A stretch of DNA of 64,000 nucleotides from Thiomicrorhabdus sp965603495 (GTDB taxonomy: Bacteria; Pseudomonadota; Gammaproteobacteria; Thiomicrospirales; Thiomicrospiraceae): contig CBFDDF010000008.1 in NCBI GenBank assembly GCA_965603495.1, positions 60,079-124,078 on the forward strand. Direction: 5' to 3'. This document shows positions 1-9,826 of the stretch, piece after piece. The translations under genes and the position numbers were made by a program. Position 1 is the stretch's first letter. Every line of letters starts with the position of its first letter. A model generated the notes under the pieces. That model was not told the DNA's origin. It saw nothing but the letters and a program-made list of their open reading frames with translations, and searched no databases.

Positions 1-1335
1 TGCCGTGATGAATACACCCGCCATCAATAATACATAAGAGAAAGATGAACCAAAACGCTCTGCTTCATCAAGCGACAATAAAATACTATCTTTTGAAAAG
101 AATCCTGAGAAGCCTGGAAACCCAATCAGCGCTAATGAACCAATCAGCATGGAAATATAAGTAATCGGCATGTACTTCTTCAAGCCACCCATATCGGAAA
201 TTTCTTGCTTGTGGTGCATTGCGATAATCACTGAACCTGCTGCCAGGAACAACAACGCTTTAAAGAATGCATGTGTTAATACATGGAACATCCCTGCCGC
301 GTAGGCTGATGCCCCCATTGCTGCAATCATATACCCCAATTGAGACAAGGTAGAGTAAGCAACGACACGTTTAATATCTGTCTGTATTAAGCCTAGCAAC
401 CCCATTAGGAACGCCGTTAGTGCGCCGATAATCAATACCACACTCAAAGCCGTTTCAGATAATTCGAATGCTGGAGACAAACGTGCGATTAAGAACACCC
501 CTGCAGTAACCATTGTTGCCGCATGGATTAAGGCAGAAATAGGCGTTGGACCTTCCATGGATTCTGGAAGCCAAACATGTAGCGGCATTTGCGCTGATTT
601 ACCCATTGCACCAACGAATAATAGAATCAACATCAAAGTAATCATTGACCATTCAACGCCAGGGATGACTTCAATCATAACGTCTTTATTGGCCGCTAAC
701 TGAGCGAAGAATTCATTGTAGTCCATGGTATTGAAGTAAACGAAGACCACTGCAATCCCTAGAATGAACCCTAAATCACCCACACGGTTGACTAAGAATG
801 CTTTCAGGTTTGCTTGAATGGCTGATTCACGCTTCATATAGAAACCAATCAACAAATATGAAACAAGTCCTACTGCTTCCCAACCAAAGAACAGTTGTAA
901 GAAGTTATTTGCCATAACCAATGACAGCATTGAAAAAGTAAACAATGAGATATAGCTGAAGAAACGCTGATAGTAAGGATCGTTATGATCGTAATCTTCA
1001 TCATGATCCATATAACCTACCGTGTAGATATGCACCATTAAAGAGACAAACGTCACAACCAACATCATCGTTGCAGAAAGCTGATCAATCATAAAGCCGA
1101 TTTCAAAACGGATGCCGTCAGACACCATCCAGGTATACAGGCTCGCGTTGTAGGCTTCTGTACTATTCAATACAAACATATTAAATACATAAGCAGATAG
1201 CAACATTGAAATTGCTACGCCAATAATGGTTGCGAAATGCGCTCCACTACGGCCAATTTGTCTTCCCAATAGTCCAGCAAGCAGAGCGCCGATAAGGGGA
1301 GTAACAAGAATTAAAGTTAAAATCGTATGTAACAT
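1..1335 (-). CDS. nuoL: NADH-quinone oxidoreductase subunit L (partial, 3' end outside window)
   Basis: This is the N-terminal 445 codons of the large antiporter-like membrane subunit of complex I, which takes part in proton pumping. The reading frame opens with MLHTILTLILVTPLIGALLAG and stays open to the window edge. It contains the hallmark segments GWEAVGLVSYLLIGF, the stretch ending LPESMEGPTPISALIHAATMV, and the TM lysine/histidine region FHVLTHAFFKALLFL. Many hydrophobic helices run throughout. It lies 6 bp downstream of nuoK in the same operon. The C-terminal part, including the lateral helix, is not visible. Confidence 0.96.
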   Translation of the reverse strand, partial: MLHTILTLILVTPLIGALLAGLLGRQIGRSGAHFATIIGVAISMLLSAYVFNMFVLNSTEAYNASLYTWMVSDGIRFEIGFMIDQLSATMMLVVTFVSLMVHIYTVGYMDHDEDYDHNDPYYQRFFSYISLFTFSMLSLVMANNFLQLFFGWEAVGLVSYLLIGFYMKRESAIQANLKAFLVNRVGDLGFILGIAVVFVYFNTMDYNEFFAQLAANKDVMIEVIPGVEWSMITLMLILLFVGAMGKSAQMPLHVWLPESMEGPTPISALIHAATMVTAGVFLIARLSPAFELSETALSVVLIIGALTAFLMGLLGLIQTDIKRVVAYSTLSQLGYMIAAMGASAYAAGMFHVLTHAFFKALLFLAAGSVIIAMHHKQEISDMGGLKKYMPITYISMLIGSLALIGFPGFSGFFSKDSILLSLDEAERFGSSFSYVLLMAGVFITA

Positions 1336-1341
1336 TAACAA

Positions 1342-1647
1342 CTACCCTTTTAGTGCACTAAGATCATCAACATTGATGCTCTTACGTTTACGGAAGACTA
1401 AAACAACTATCGCCAAACCAATGGCCGCTTCAGCAGCGGCAACCGTTAGGATAAAGAATACGAAAATCTGGCCTGTCACATCATTTAAATAATGTGAGAA
1501 AGCCACTAAATTGGTGTTAACAGCCAACAAAATTAACTCAACGGCCATTAAGAGTATGATGATGTTTTTTCGGTTAAGAAAAATACCTGCAATACCGATC
1601 ATAAACAACACCGCACCAAAAATTAGGTAATCAGATAAAGCGATCAT
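1342..1647 (-). CDS. nuoK: NADH-quinone oxidoreductase subunit K
   Basis: Small membrane subunit of complex I (101 aa, the usual length) with three predicted TM helices. Conserved acidic residues lie in the second and third helices (MAVELILLAVN and AAEAAIGLAIVV), as expected for the MrpC-like channel subunit. Its start codon overlaps the nuoJ stop by 4 bp, which indicates translational coupling. The identity is secure from sequence and from its position between nuoJ and nuoL. Confidence 0.97.
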   Translation of the reverse strand: MIALSDYLIFGAVLFMIGIAGIFLNRKNIIILLMAVELILLAVNTNLVAFSHYLNDVTGQIFVFFILTVAAAEAAIGLAIVVLVFRKRKSINVDDLSALKG

Positions 1648-2285
1648 TTGTCGTCCTCTTCTTTAGTCGGAATGTCTTTCTCAACCACCGAATCCATTTT
1701 GACCATTCTAAAACGATCAGTCGCCAGCGTTTTAACTTGCTTAGAGACATCCTGATAAAGCACCAAAGTATCTGTACGACGACGTAAAGTAAGTGCAATC
1801 GCGGCAACAATTCCCAGAAGTAACAAAACCGCTGCTAATACGAAAGCATAAGCATGCGTGGTATATAACGGGATCGCAATCGACTTGGTGTTATTGTAAT
1901 CAGCAGGATGACTCATCGGCACACCCGTCACTTCTATTCCGAAATGTTCAGGACCTAGTACTAAGTACATCATGGCAAAAATCGCAGCAACCGTCATCGC
2001 GCCTAGAGGCAGGTACTGCGTGAAACCTTCCTTTAAAATCGTCAGGTTTATATCTAACATCATGACGACGAATAGGAATAACACCATCAATGCACCCACG
2101 TACACTAGAATCAAAACCAGACCAAGGAATTCAGCTTGCGCCATAATCCATACACCTGCCGTTGCGATAAAGGCTAGAACTAGCCATAAAGCCGCTTTAA
2201 CTGGGTTTTTGATGGTAATCATCATCAATGCAGAAATAGTGGCTACGGCAGTTAATAGATAAAAGATAAATAGTTCAAATGTCAT
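1644..2285 (-). CDS. nuoJ: NADH-quinone oxidoreductase subunit J
   Basis: Membrane subunit of complex I, 213 aa, with about five TM helices. The conserved segment LGLVLILVYVGALMVLFLFVVMM around residues 54-76 contains the pi-bulge helix typical of NuoJ/ND6. The C-terminal cytosolic tail (about residues 170-213) is hydrophilic and carries many Lys, Asp and Glu residues, somewhat long for the family. It sits between nuoI (17 bp upstream) and nuoK (4-bp overlap). Confidence 0.96.
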   Translation of the reverse strand: MTFELFIFYLLTAVATISALMMITIKNPVKAALWLVLAFIATAGVWIMAQAEFLGLVLILVYVGALMVLFLFVVMMLDINLTILKEGFTQYLPLGAMTVAAIFAMMYLVLGPEHFGIEVTGVPMSHPADYNNTKSIAIPLYTTHAYAFVLAAVLLLLGIVAAIALTLRRRTDTLVLYQDVSKQVKTLATDRFRMVKMDSVVEKDIPTKEEDDK

Positions 2286-2302
2286 ATTGAGTTCGCTTTC
2301 CG

Positions 2303-2794
2303 TTATCGATACTTAGCATCAACCGCACGATCTGCAGCGATTTGAGCTTCATGTTTGTCACCAAACTCTAAAAGTTTGTCTTTCGTCATTATGTGCTGAC
2401 CACGTTCTTGAAAGTCGTATTCAAATACGCGCGTTTCAACAACGGCATCTACTGGACAGGCTTCTTCGCAGAAACCGCAATAAATACATTTGAACATATC
2501 AATGTCATATTGAGTGGTTCTACGCGAACCATCTTCACGTTCCTCAGATTCAATCGTAATCGCATTAGCAGGACAAACGGCTTCACACAATTTACAAGCG
2601 ATACAACGCTCTTCACCGTTTTCATAACGACGTAAAGCATGATGACCACGAAAACGCGGAGATAGCGGTGTTTTTTCTTCAGGGTAACGGACTGTAATTT
2701 TTCTTTTAAAAAGATATTTACCCGTTACGCGAAGCCCCTTGAATAACTCAGTGAGGCCCCATGTTTTTATTTGATGCTTTAAAAATCTTACCAT
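2303..2794 (-). CDS. nuoI: NADH-quinone oxidoreductase subunit I (2x[4Fe-4S])
   Basis: Peripheral-arm ferredoxin subunit of complex I that carries clusters N6a and N6b and passes electrons toward the quinone site. Two CxxCxxCxxxCP motifs are visible, at Cys64/67/70/74 and Cys103/106/109/113. The length of 163 aa is normal. An N-terminal amphipathic region (about residues 1-35) fits membrane association. It is 12 bp downstream of nuoH. Confidence 0.97.
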   Translation of the reverse strand: MVRFLKHQIKTWGLTELFKGLRVTGKYLFKRKITVRYPEEKTPLSPRFRGHHALRRYENGEERCIACKLCEAVCPANAITIESEEREDGSRRTTQYDIDMFKCIYCGFCEEACPVDAVVETRVFEYDFQERGQHIMTKDKLLEFGDKHEAQIAADRAVDAKYR

Positions 2795-2806
2795 GTCACC
2801 CTCTAA

Positions 2807-3871
2807 TTAATTAAACCAAGGACCGAAGTCGAAGTATTTCATTGCGCCTACAACAAATACCCACAAAATCGTCACTGGAATCAGTACTTTCCAACCCAAG
2901 CGCATTAATTGATCATAACGATATCTTGGGAAAGTCGCACGTAACCAAATGAATACGAACAATAAGAAAGAAACTTTAAATGCTAACCAACCTAACTGAG
3001 GAACCCAAGCGAACGCCGCTTCTAAATATGGAATACCTTCGAAGGGCGATAACCATCCTCCCAGGAACATAATGGAAGTCATGAATGAGATCAAAATCAT
3101 CATGGCATATTCAGCCAACATGAAGACACCAAAAGTCATACCTGAGTAATCAACGTGGAAACCAGCAACGATCTCTGCCTCCCCTTCAATAACATCAAAA
3201 GGTGTACGGTTAGTTTCGGCTAAACCTGAGATAAAATAGACAAAGAACATAGGTAGTAAAGGTAATAGATACCAATTAAGCATACCGCCCTGTTGACCAT
3301 TAACAATTTCAGTCAGGTTCATGCTACCGGCAATCATTAATACGGTTACCAGTGCAAAACCCATCGCGATTTCGTATGAAATCTTCTGAGCAGCACCACG
3401 CATCGCACCTAAAAAAGCATACTTGGAGTTAGAAGCCCAACCGGCAATGATAACACCGTAAACCAATATCGAAGAAACCGCTAAGATGTACAACACACCT
3501 GCATTGATATTCGAGACAACCATACCATCCGCAAACGGGATAACAGCCCAAGCAGCAACCGCAGGGGCCAACGCTAAGACGGGGGCAATGATAAATAGAA
3601 ATTTATTCGCTTGATCAGGAAAAATGACCTCTTTAGTCATCAACTTAAGCGCATCCGCAATCGGCTGCAATAGTCCAAATGGTCCAACCCGATTAGGGCC
3701 CATTCTTACTTGCATATAACCAATCACTTTACGCTCAGCATAGGTTAACCAGGCCACTACCAACATAATTGGTAAAACGACCGAGACAGCTTGAATGACT
3801 AGAGTGATAAGAATTGCCAACCAATCAAATAGAAAGGTGGACAAAAAGGCTTGGAGTGCATCAAACATCAA
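2807..3871 (-). CDS. nuoH: NADH-quinone oxidoreductase subunit H
   Basis: Membrane subunit of complex I that forms much of the quinone pocket; 354 aa with about eight TM helices. Recognisable blocks are TYAERKVIGYMQVRMGPNRVG, GGAQ-like GAAQKISYEIAMG, and AETNRTPFDVIEGEAEIVAGF with its conserved acidic residues. Two adjacent Met codons (3871 and 3868) could each be the start. It follows nuoG after 2 bp, so the two are probably coupled. Confidence 0.97.
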   Translation of the reverse strand: MMFDALQAFLSTFLFDWLAILITLVIQAVSVVLPIMLVVAWLTYAERKVIGYMQVRMGPNRVGPFGLLQPIADALKLMTKEVIFPDQANKFLFIIAPVLALAPAVAAWAVIPFADGMVVSNINAGVLYILAVSSILVYGVIIAGWASNSKYAFLGAMRGAAQKISYEIAMGFALVTVLMIAGSMNLTEIVNGQQGGMLNWYLLPLLPMFFVYFISGLAETNRTPFDVIEGEAEIVAGFHVDYSGMTFGVFMLAEYAMMILISFMTSIMFLGGWLSPFEGIPYLEAAFAWVPQLGWLAFKVSFLLFVFIWLRATFPRYRYDQLMRLGWKVLIPVTILWVFVVGAMKYFDFGPWFN

Positions 3872-3873
3872 TA

Positions 3874-5985
3874 TTATCCTCTTCCCATAGTAGCTGAATC
3901 AGCATCTGGCGTGGCTTGTAATGATGGAGATCTTCTCACCAATCCATCCATTTGATAAGGTGACACGATCTGTACCTTAGAATCGTTATTCGCAGAAGGC
4001 ATTTTGCAGGTGACGTTAGAGAAATCAACTTGATCAGCACGATTATCTAGAACTTCGCGCAGCACTTCATTGCTATGAACGTAATCAAAACCAGTAACAT
4101 CAAACATGTTACCCAAAACACGCAATACCTTCCAAGCTGCTTTCGCATCACCTTTCGGCTCTACTGACATTTTGAATGACTGTTTTAAGCTATTTGCATT
4201 AACAAACGTTCCCGCAGTTTCAGCGAAGGTTGCAATCGGTAACATCACATCTGCATATTCACGCTGTTTTTCGCTATCAAATGCCGTTAGGCTAACGACA
4301 AAGTCAGCATTAGACATTGCGACTACAGCGGCTTCTCCATCGGTAAAATCAACCTCCGGCTCGACATTCATATTAATGAATGCTTTCATACCCTGAGAAA
4401 TCATCTCTGAACTGTTCTTACCTAATTTAGGTAAAAAGTTCACTAAATGTGCACCAACTTCATTCGCAGCCAAAGGCAGAATATTGAGAACAGTAGAACT
4501 GTGTTCAGCGATGATGCTTGCCAATTTCTGGATAACGGCATAATCAGCGTGCATTTGACTAATTTGACCCAGCATCATGCTGGATTTTTTAGCGTCCACA
4601 AGGTGTTGTGCAATAGCTTTATGCTCATCTGTCGGTTCAATTGAATCTAACCAGGCCTGGTCACTCTTAGCCGCGATGTCAATCACGGCTTTTGCGATGC
4701 CTGCAAGATTAAAGACCATGCCCGCATCAACATCCGCTTGGGTAATTTTATAGTTAAAGTCGAACTTAATCGGATTAACAACAAAAACCTTAGCGTCGTC
4801 CAATACAGCTTTACGGACACGATGATTAAGAATTGGCAACTCTTTTCTTAAATAAGAACCTACAATCAATAGCGCATCTAATGTTTCGACGTCTGCGATA
4901 TCATGCGCAAGAACGGGCATATTGAAACCAGTCTTATCAATTGAGAAATCAGCTTGGCGGTGGCGGTAGTCGATATTTTCCACTCCGATGCCACGTGCCA
5001 TTTTTTGTAACAGGTGTAATTCTTCTAAAGTTGAATTCGCTGAAGCTAATACACCAATATCTTGACTGTTAACTAAGACTTTTTGTAAGCCTGCGACCGT
5101 AAACTCAAGTGCAGTTTCCCAGTCAACAACAGACCAAGTACCATTCTGTTTAATCACTGGCTGTGTCAAACGAGACTCAGAATTAATGCCTTCATAAGAG
5201 AAACGATCCCTATCTGACAACCAGACTTCATTGATTGATTCATTTTCACGGGGAACAACACGTTTCACTTCGTTGTTTTTTGAGTGAACAATGATATGAG
5301 AACCCATACTGTCATGCGCAGCAATAGACTTATGTGATTTAAGCTCCCAAGCGCGAGCAGTATATCTGAACGGCTTAGAGGTTAAAGCGCCTACAGGACA
5401 TAAATCAATCATATTTCCTGACATTTCTGAGGTAATAGACTTCTCGATATAAGTACCGATTTCCATCCATTCACTACGACCTGTCGCACCTAACTCCATC
5501 ATCCCAGCCACTTCTTGGCCGAAACGAACGCAACGAGTACAGTGAATGCAACGCGTCATATCAGTTTTAATCAAGGAGCCCGCATCGCGATCGCCTACGA
5601 CACGCTTTGCTTCTGTATAACGGGAAACATCATCGCCATAATCCATAGCAACATCTTGTAGTTCGCACTCCCCACCTTGGTCACAAATAGGACAGTCAAG
5701 TGGGTGATTAATCAACAAAAATTCCATTACAGACTTCTGTGCCGCAATGGCTTTCGCTGATTTTGTATGAACCTTCATACCATCGGTCACAGGTGTTGCG
5801 CAAGCAGGTAGTGCTTTCCAAGCACCTTCAACTTCAACAAGACACATGCGGCAGTTTGCTGCAATTGACAGTTTCTTGTGGTAACAAAAACGGGGGATTT
5901 GAATCTGAGCATCATCAGCAACATCAATTAGCATGTCGCCTTCTTGAGCTTCAACAACTTGTCCGTTTATCTCAATTTTTACCAT
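3874..5985 (-). CDS. nuoG: NADH-quinone oxidoreductase subunit G
   Basis: Iron-sulfur subunit of the NADH-oxidising arm, 703 aa. An N-terminal [2Fe-2S] domain has Cys34/45/48/62. The His-Cys3 site for N5 is at His94, Cys98, Cys101 and Cys107, and a four-Cys site for N4 is at Cys146/149/152/196. A molybdopterin-oxidoreductase-like domain without an obvious cofactor site follows. It is shorter than the E. coli protein and similar to the alphaproteobacterial/mitochondrial form. One exact copy of the 12-bp palindrome (4650-4661) lies inside the gene and encodes Asp-Gln-Ala-Trp. The operon continues to nuoH. Confidence 0.96.
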   Translation of the reverse strand: MVKIEINGQVVEAQEGDMLIDVADDAQIQIPRFCYHKKLSIAANCRMCLVEVEGAWKALPACATPVTDGMKVHTKSAKAIAAQKSVMEFLLINHPLDCPICDQGGECELQDVAMDYGDDVSRYTEAKRVVGDRDAGSLIKTDMTRCIHCTRCVRFGQEVAGMMELGATGRSEWMEIGTYIEKSITSEMSGNMIDLCPVGALTSKPFRYTARAWELKSHKSIAAHDSMGSHIIVHSKNNEVKRVVPRENESINEVWLSDRDRFSYEGINSESRLTQPVIKQNGTWSVVDWETALEFTVAGLQKVLVNSQDIGVLASANSTLEELHLLQKMARGIGVENIDYRHRQADFSIDKTGFNMPVLAHDIADVETLDALLIVGSYLRKELPILNHRVRKAVLDDAKVFVVNPIKFDFNYKITQADVDAGMVFNLAGIAKAVIDIAAKSDQAWLDSIEPTDEHKAIAQHLVDAKKSSMMLGQISQMHADYAVIQKLASIIAEHSSTVLNILPLAANEVGAHLVNFLPKLGKNSSEMISQGMKAFINMNVEPEVDFTDGEAAVVAMSNADFVVSLTAFDSEKQREYADVMLPIATFAETAGTFVNANSLKQSFKMSVEPKGDAKAAWKVLRVLGNMFDVTGFDYVHSNEVLREVLDNRADQVDFSNVTCKMPSANNDSKVQIVSPYQMDGLVRRSPSLQATPDADSATMGRG
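4650..4661. repeat. ACCAGGCCTGGT palindrome copy 1 (inside nuoG)
   Basis: Exact copy of the iterated 12-bp palindrome. The symmetry does not extend beyond the core. On the coding strand it reads GAC CAG GCC TGG, giving Asp-Gln-Ala-Trp in a poorly conserved part of NuoG. Confidence 0.9.
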
Positions 5986-6054
5986 AATTCTTTAACCTAA
6001 GTTTTCTGATGGAACCCAATAATCGTGACCTATCCAATACCTGGAAGGTGCCAC

Positions 6055-7338
6055 TTATGGGTTACGATCGTAAATACTGCATCCATGTTCAATGTAGTGA
6101 ACAAATTCATCTTCAAAGTGTTCAAGCGCGCTGGTCAAGCCAATCGTAGCCGCGTCCCCTAAACCACAGATAACATTACCCATGATTTTGCCGGAAACAT
6201 CTTTTAGTGCCTGAATGTCTTCTGGTTTACCCTTACCTTCAACAATACGAGTTAGAACACGGTACAACCAACCTGTTCCTTCTCGACATGGAGTGCATTG
6301 GCCACAAGACTCATCCCAATAAAAGTGACTCAAGTTCTGCATGACTTTTACGATGTCTGTTTGATCATCCATAATAATCACCGAACCCGCGCCTAGAAAT
6401 GAACCCGCTTTCGCGATGGAATCATAATCCATGTTCATTTCAAGTGCCTTTGCAGCAGGTAAAATGGCAGTGGATGCACCGCCTGGAATGACCGCCTTGA
6501 GTTGACGTCCTTTCCAAATACCGCCAGAAAGTTCTAATAAATCTTTAAATGGGGTACCCATACGAACCTCAAAATTACCTGGGTTATTAACATGTCCAGA
6601 TATTGAGTAACATTTGGTACCACCGGCGTTATGTACACCTAAATCATTAAACCAATCACCACCTTTCGCTAAAATCATAGGAATAGAGGCTAATGTTTCT
6701 GTGTTATTGATAGTGGTTGGCTTACCATATAAGCCGTAACTGGCTGGAAAAGGTGGCTTAAAACGCGGCTGACCTTTCTTACCTTCGATAGACTCGATTA
6801 ATGCAGTCTCTTCACCACAAATATAAGCACCTGCACCCAGGTGTGTAAACAGGTCGAAATCAAATCCAGAGCCTAAAAGGTCTTTACCTAACAGGCCTGC
6901 CTCACGCGCTTGGTTGACGGCATTATTAAAACGCTGATATGGCTCCCAAAACTCGCCACGGATATAGTTATAACCAGCAGAAGCACCAATCACATAAGCT
7001 GCGATCGCCATACCTTCGACTAACGCATGCGGGTTATAACGCAGGATATCTCTATCCTTAAACGTTCCTGGCTCACCTTCATCAGAGTTACAGACAATGT
7101 ATTTCTGACCAGGGGCAAAACGGTTCATAAAGCTCCATTTCAAACCAGTCGGAAAACCGGCTCCACCACGTCCACGGATGTTTGAGGTTTTAACTTCTTC
7201 TATGATTTCAGAAGGCTCTAATTCGCCCGCCAATACTTTTTTCCAGACTTCATAACCACCATTAGCAACATAAGTCTCTATGTCCCACGGGTTCTCGAGA
7301 TGGTTTAAGCGGAAGCAGTTTTCATTTTGTACAACCAT
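6055..7338 (-). CDS. nuoF: NADH-quinone oxidoreductase subunit F (FMN, NADH-binding)
   Basis: The 51-kDa-type subunit that binds NADH and FMN and holds cluster N3; 427 aa. The nucleotide-binding glycine motif IRGRGGAGFPTGLKW, the FMN segment YICGEETALIESIEG, and the cluster ligands SCGQCTPCREGTGW with a later CGLGDAA Cys are all present. It starts directly after nuoE (1-bp spacing) and is separated from nuoG by 69 bp, the largest gap between genes inside the operon. No convincing hairpin was seen in that gap. Confidence 0.97.
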   Translation of the reverse strand: MVVQNENCFRLNHLENPWDIETYVANGGYEVWKKVLAGELEPSEIIEEVKTSNIRGRGGAGFPTGLKWSFMNRFAPGQKYIVCNSDEGEPGTFKDRDILRYNPHALVEGMAIAAYVIGASAGYNYIRGEFWEPYQRFNNAVNQAREAGLLGKDLLGSGFDFDLFTHLGAGAYICGEETALIESIEGKKGQPRFKPPFPASYGLYGKPTTINNTETLASIPMILAKGGDWFNDLGVHNAGGTKCYSISGHVNNPGNFEVRMGTPFKDLLELSGGIWKGRQLKAVIPGGASTAILPAAKALEMNMDYDSIAKAGSFLGAGSVIIMDDQTDIVKVMQNLSHFYWDESCGQCTPCREGTGWLYRVLTRIVEGKGKPEDIQALKDVSGKIMGNVICGLGDAATIGLTSALEHFEDEFVHYIEHGCSIYDRNP

Positions 7339-7845
7339 TTATTTCTCCCACTCCGCTAGAAGTAAATCAATCGATTGATTGGTTAAATTCTCGTAGTAAT
7401 CCTTACCAACCTGCATCATCGGCGCACCACCACAAGCACCTAAACACTCAACTTTCTTGATTGTAAAACGGCCATCTTCTGTCGTTTCACCAGGTTTGAT
7501 GCCTAGCTTTTGCTCTAGGTAATCGTAAATCTCTTGATTACCACGCAACATACAAGAAATACTGTTACAGATACAAAGCTTGATCTCACCTACCGGAGCA
7601 TGCTCGTAATTACCGTAGAAAGTAGCTACCTCGTAGACTTCCATCGGAGTGATTTCAAGGTAAACTGCAATTTGATCCATCAAGTCATTCGTCAAGTAGC
7701 CGTTATGGCATTCTTGAACAATTCTTAATGCAGGCATGACTGCAGATTTTTTTTGGTCTGCTGGATAATTGGCAATCCATTTATCAATACGTGTTTTAAC
7801 ATCGCCTTGGATGAAATTTGCTGGGCTAGTCGTTGTCGAACTCAT
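7339..7845 (-). CDS. nuoE: NADH-quinone oxidoreductase subunit E
   Basis: Thioredoxin-like [2Fe-2S] subunit (cluster N1a) of the NADH dehydrogenase module, 168 aa. The Cys pairs are in LCICNSISCMLRG and VECLGACGGAPMM, matching the family pattern. The upstream helical region (VQECHNGYLTNDLMDQIA) and the block VYEVATFY are also typical. Its start overlaps the nuoD stop by 4 bp. Confidence 0.97.
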   Translation of the reverse strand: MSSTTTSPANFIQGDVKTRIDKWIANYPADQKKSAVMPALRIVQECHNGYLTNDLMDQIAVYLEITPMEVYEVATFYGNYEHAPVGEIKLCICNSISCMLRGNQEIYDYLEQKLGIKPGETTEDGRFTIKKVECLGACGGAPMMQVGKDYYENLTNQSIDLLLAEWEK

Positions 7846-9095
7846 CGATCTACCTCTCCAAATACAATATCTTGTGTACCAATAATGGAAACTACATCGG
7901 CAATCATATGACCCTTAACCATCTCATCAAGTGAGGCAAGGTGAGCGAAACCTGGCGCTCTGACTTTCATTCGATAAGGCTTATTTGCCCCATCAGAAAC
8001 CATATAAATACCAAATTCACCTTTTGGATGCTCTACCGCAGCATAGACTTCACTTTCAGGTACGGTATAACCTTCTGTATAAAGCTTAAAGTGGTGAATC
8101 AATGCTTCCATATTAGATTTAGCATCTTCACGTGAAGGCGGTGCAACTTTGTGGTCATCCGTCATCACGGCACCAGGATTCGCTTTTAGCCAATCCACAC
8201 ATTGCTTAATGATTTTATTAGACTCACGCATTTCGGCCACACGCACTAAATAACGATCGTAACAATCCCCTGTAACACCTACTGGGATATCGAACTTTAG
8301 TTTATCGTAAACTTCATACGGTTGTTTCTTACGTAAATCCCACTCAACCCCTGAACCACGTAACATCGGACCAGTAAAACCAAGTTGTAATGCACGTTCT
8401 GGTGAAACAATACCGATATCAACAGTACGCTGCTTCCAGATACGGTTATCTGTTAATAATGTTTCGTACTCATCAATGTAACCTGGAAAACGATCCGTAA
8501 AGGCCTCGATGAAATCAAGCAACGAACCTTCACGAGTTGCATTCAATTCATCTAGCTTCTTGCCAGAGTTCCATTTTGACTTTTCATATTTAGCCATCGT
8601 ATCAGGCAGGTCACGATAGACACCGCCTGGACGGTAATAGGTCGCATGCATACGCGCCCCTGAAACCGCTTCATAACAATCCATTAAGTCTTCACGCTCA
8701 CGGAAGGCATATAAAAACACCGTCATTGCACCGATATCAAGTGCATGCGCACCCAACCACATTAAGTGATTGAGGACACGGGTGATTTCATCAAACATCA
8801 CACGGATATACTGGGCACGCTCAGGCACTTCTAGCGCAAGCATCTTTTCAATGGCCATGACATAAGCATGTTCGTTAGACATCATAGAGACATAATCTAA
8901 ACGATCCATATACCCAATAGATTGGTTATATGGTTTATATTCCACTAGCTTTTCTGTTCCGCGGTGTAATAAACCGATATGCGGATCAGAACGTACAATG
9001 GTTTCACCATCCAACTCTAGTACTAAACGAAGTACACCGTGAGCGGAGGGATGTTGGGGACCAAAGTTAAGGGTATAGTTACGAATTTCAGGCAT
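7842..9095 (-). CDS. nuoD: NADH-quinone oxidoreductase subunit D
   Basis: The 49-kDa-type subunit that builds the quinone-reduction site with NuoB; 417 aa. Visible family blocks are NFGPQHPSAHGVLRLVLELDGE at the N-terminus, HIGLLHRGTEKL, YKPYNQSIGYMDRLDYVSMM, GARMHATYYRPGG and the C-terminus ending DIVFGEVDR. The protein is separate from NuoC, not fused as in E. coli. It is 13 bp downstream of nuoC. Confidence 0.98.
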   Translation of the reverse strand: MPEIRNYTLNFGPQHPSAHGVLRLVLELDGETIVRSDPHIGLLHRGTEKLVEYKPYNQSIGYMDRLDYVSMMSNEHAYVMAIEKMLALEVPERAQYIRVMFDEITRVLNHLMWLGAHALDIGAMTVFLYAFREREDLMDCYEAVSGARMHATYYRPGGVYRDLPDTMAKYEKSKWNSGKKLDELNATREGSLLDFIEAFTDRFPGYIDEYETLLTDNRIWKQRTVDIGIVSPERALQLGFTGPMLRGSGVEWDLRKKQPYEVYDKLKFDIPVGVTGDCYDRYLVRVAEMRESNKIIKQCVDWLKANPGAVMTDDHKVAPPSREDAKSNMEALIHHFKLYTEGYTVPESEVYAAVEHPKGEFGIYMVSDGANKPYRMKVRAPGFAHLASLDEMVKGHMIADVVSIIGTQDIVFGEVDR

Positions 9096-9108
9096 TTATT
9101 AGTCCTAA

Positions 9109-9780
9109 TTACACGTTTTGAGGTGATTTCTTACGAATCACTCTTGGAACATTGACTCTGTTTTCAATCGTGACTGGCTCATAAATAACACGCTTTTTCT
9201 CGGCGTCATAACGAACTTCAACATGCCCAGTCAACGGGAAATCTTTTCTTAATGGATGACCGATAAAACCGTAATCAGTTAACAAACGACGTAAATCAGG
9301 ATGACCATTAAAGAGAATGCCGAACAAATCAAAAGCTTCACGCTCAAACCAGTTGGCGCAATTCCAAACATCAATAACACTATCGACAATCGGCATCTGC
9401 GTTGCTTCAGGAAAGACTTTGACTCGGATTCTTAAGTTATGCTGTATTGACAACAAATGGTAGACAACTGCAAAACGTCGATCCATCTCTAACGTTTCGT
9501 CCTCATTGTCCTCGGCAAAATCAAAGACACCACGACTGAAACCACTATTCACGGCCGTCATGGTTTCCCAATTGGCTTGACCATAATCAAGGTAATCAAC
9601 GCCACAAAGATCCATTAACTGGTCAAAACCAAGCTGCTCTTTTAAAGCCTTGAATGCATCCAACGATTTCGTTGGAGACAACTCAATGGTAAGTTCATCT
9701 AAGGCGATAGTGGATGAAACGACATCATCACCGAGGACCTGATTAACTCTTTTTTGTAAATCTAATACTGACTGTTTCAT
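9109..9780 (-). CDS. nuoC: NADH-quinone oxidoreductase subunit C
   Basis: The 30-kDa-type subunit of the peripheral arm, 223 aa. The signature region ANWFEREAFDLFGILFNGHPDLRRLLTDYGFIGHPLRKDFPLTGH is clear around residues 140-186. It is slightly longer than many NuoC proteins because of an insert near residues 75-100 rich in Asp and Glu (FDFAEDNEDETLEMDRR). It is separated from nuoB by 46 bp. Confidence 0.96.
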   Translation of the reverse strand: MKQSVLDLQKRVNQVLGDDVVSSTIALDELTIELSPTKSLDAFKALKEQLGFDQLMDLCGVDYLDYGQANWETMTAVNSGFSRGVFDFAEDNEDETLEMDRRFAVVYHLLSIQHNLRIRVKVFPEATQMPIVDSVIDVWNCANWFEREAFDLFGILFNGHPDLRRLLTDYGFIGHPLRKDFPLTGHVEVRYDAEKKRVIYEPVTIENRVNVPRVIRKKSPQNV

Positions 9781-9826
9781 AGTAAAACTACCTTACCGCC
9801 TATTTCGCCGATGAATAACCAAGGAT

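Noticed and set aside
6883..6900. AGGCCT sites in nuoF and elsewhere as further palindrome copies
   Set aside because: Sites such as AACAGGCCTGCC (about 6890) and AGCAGGCCTGCC (about 25610) share only the inner 8 bases, too few for a firm call.
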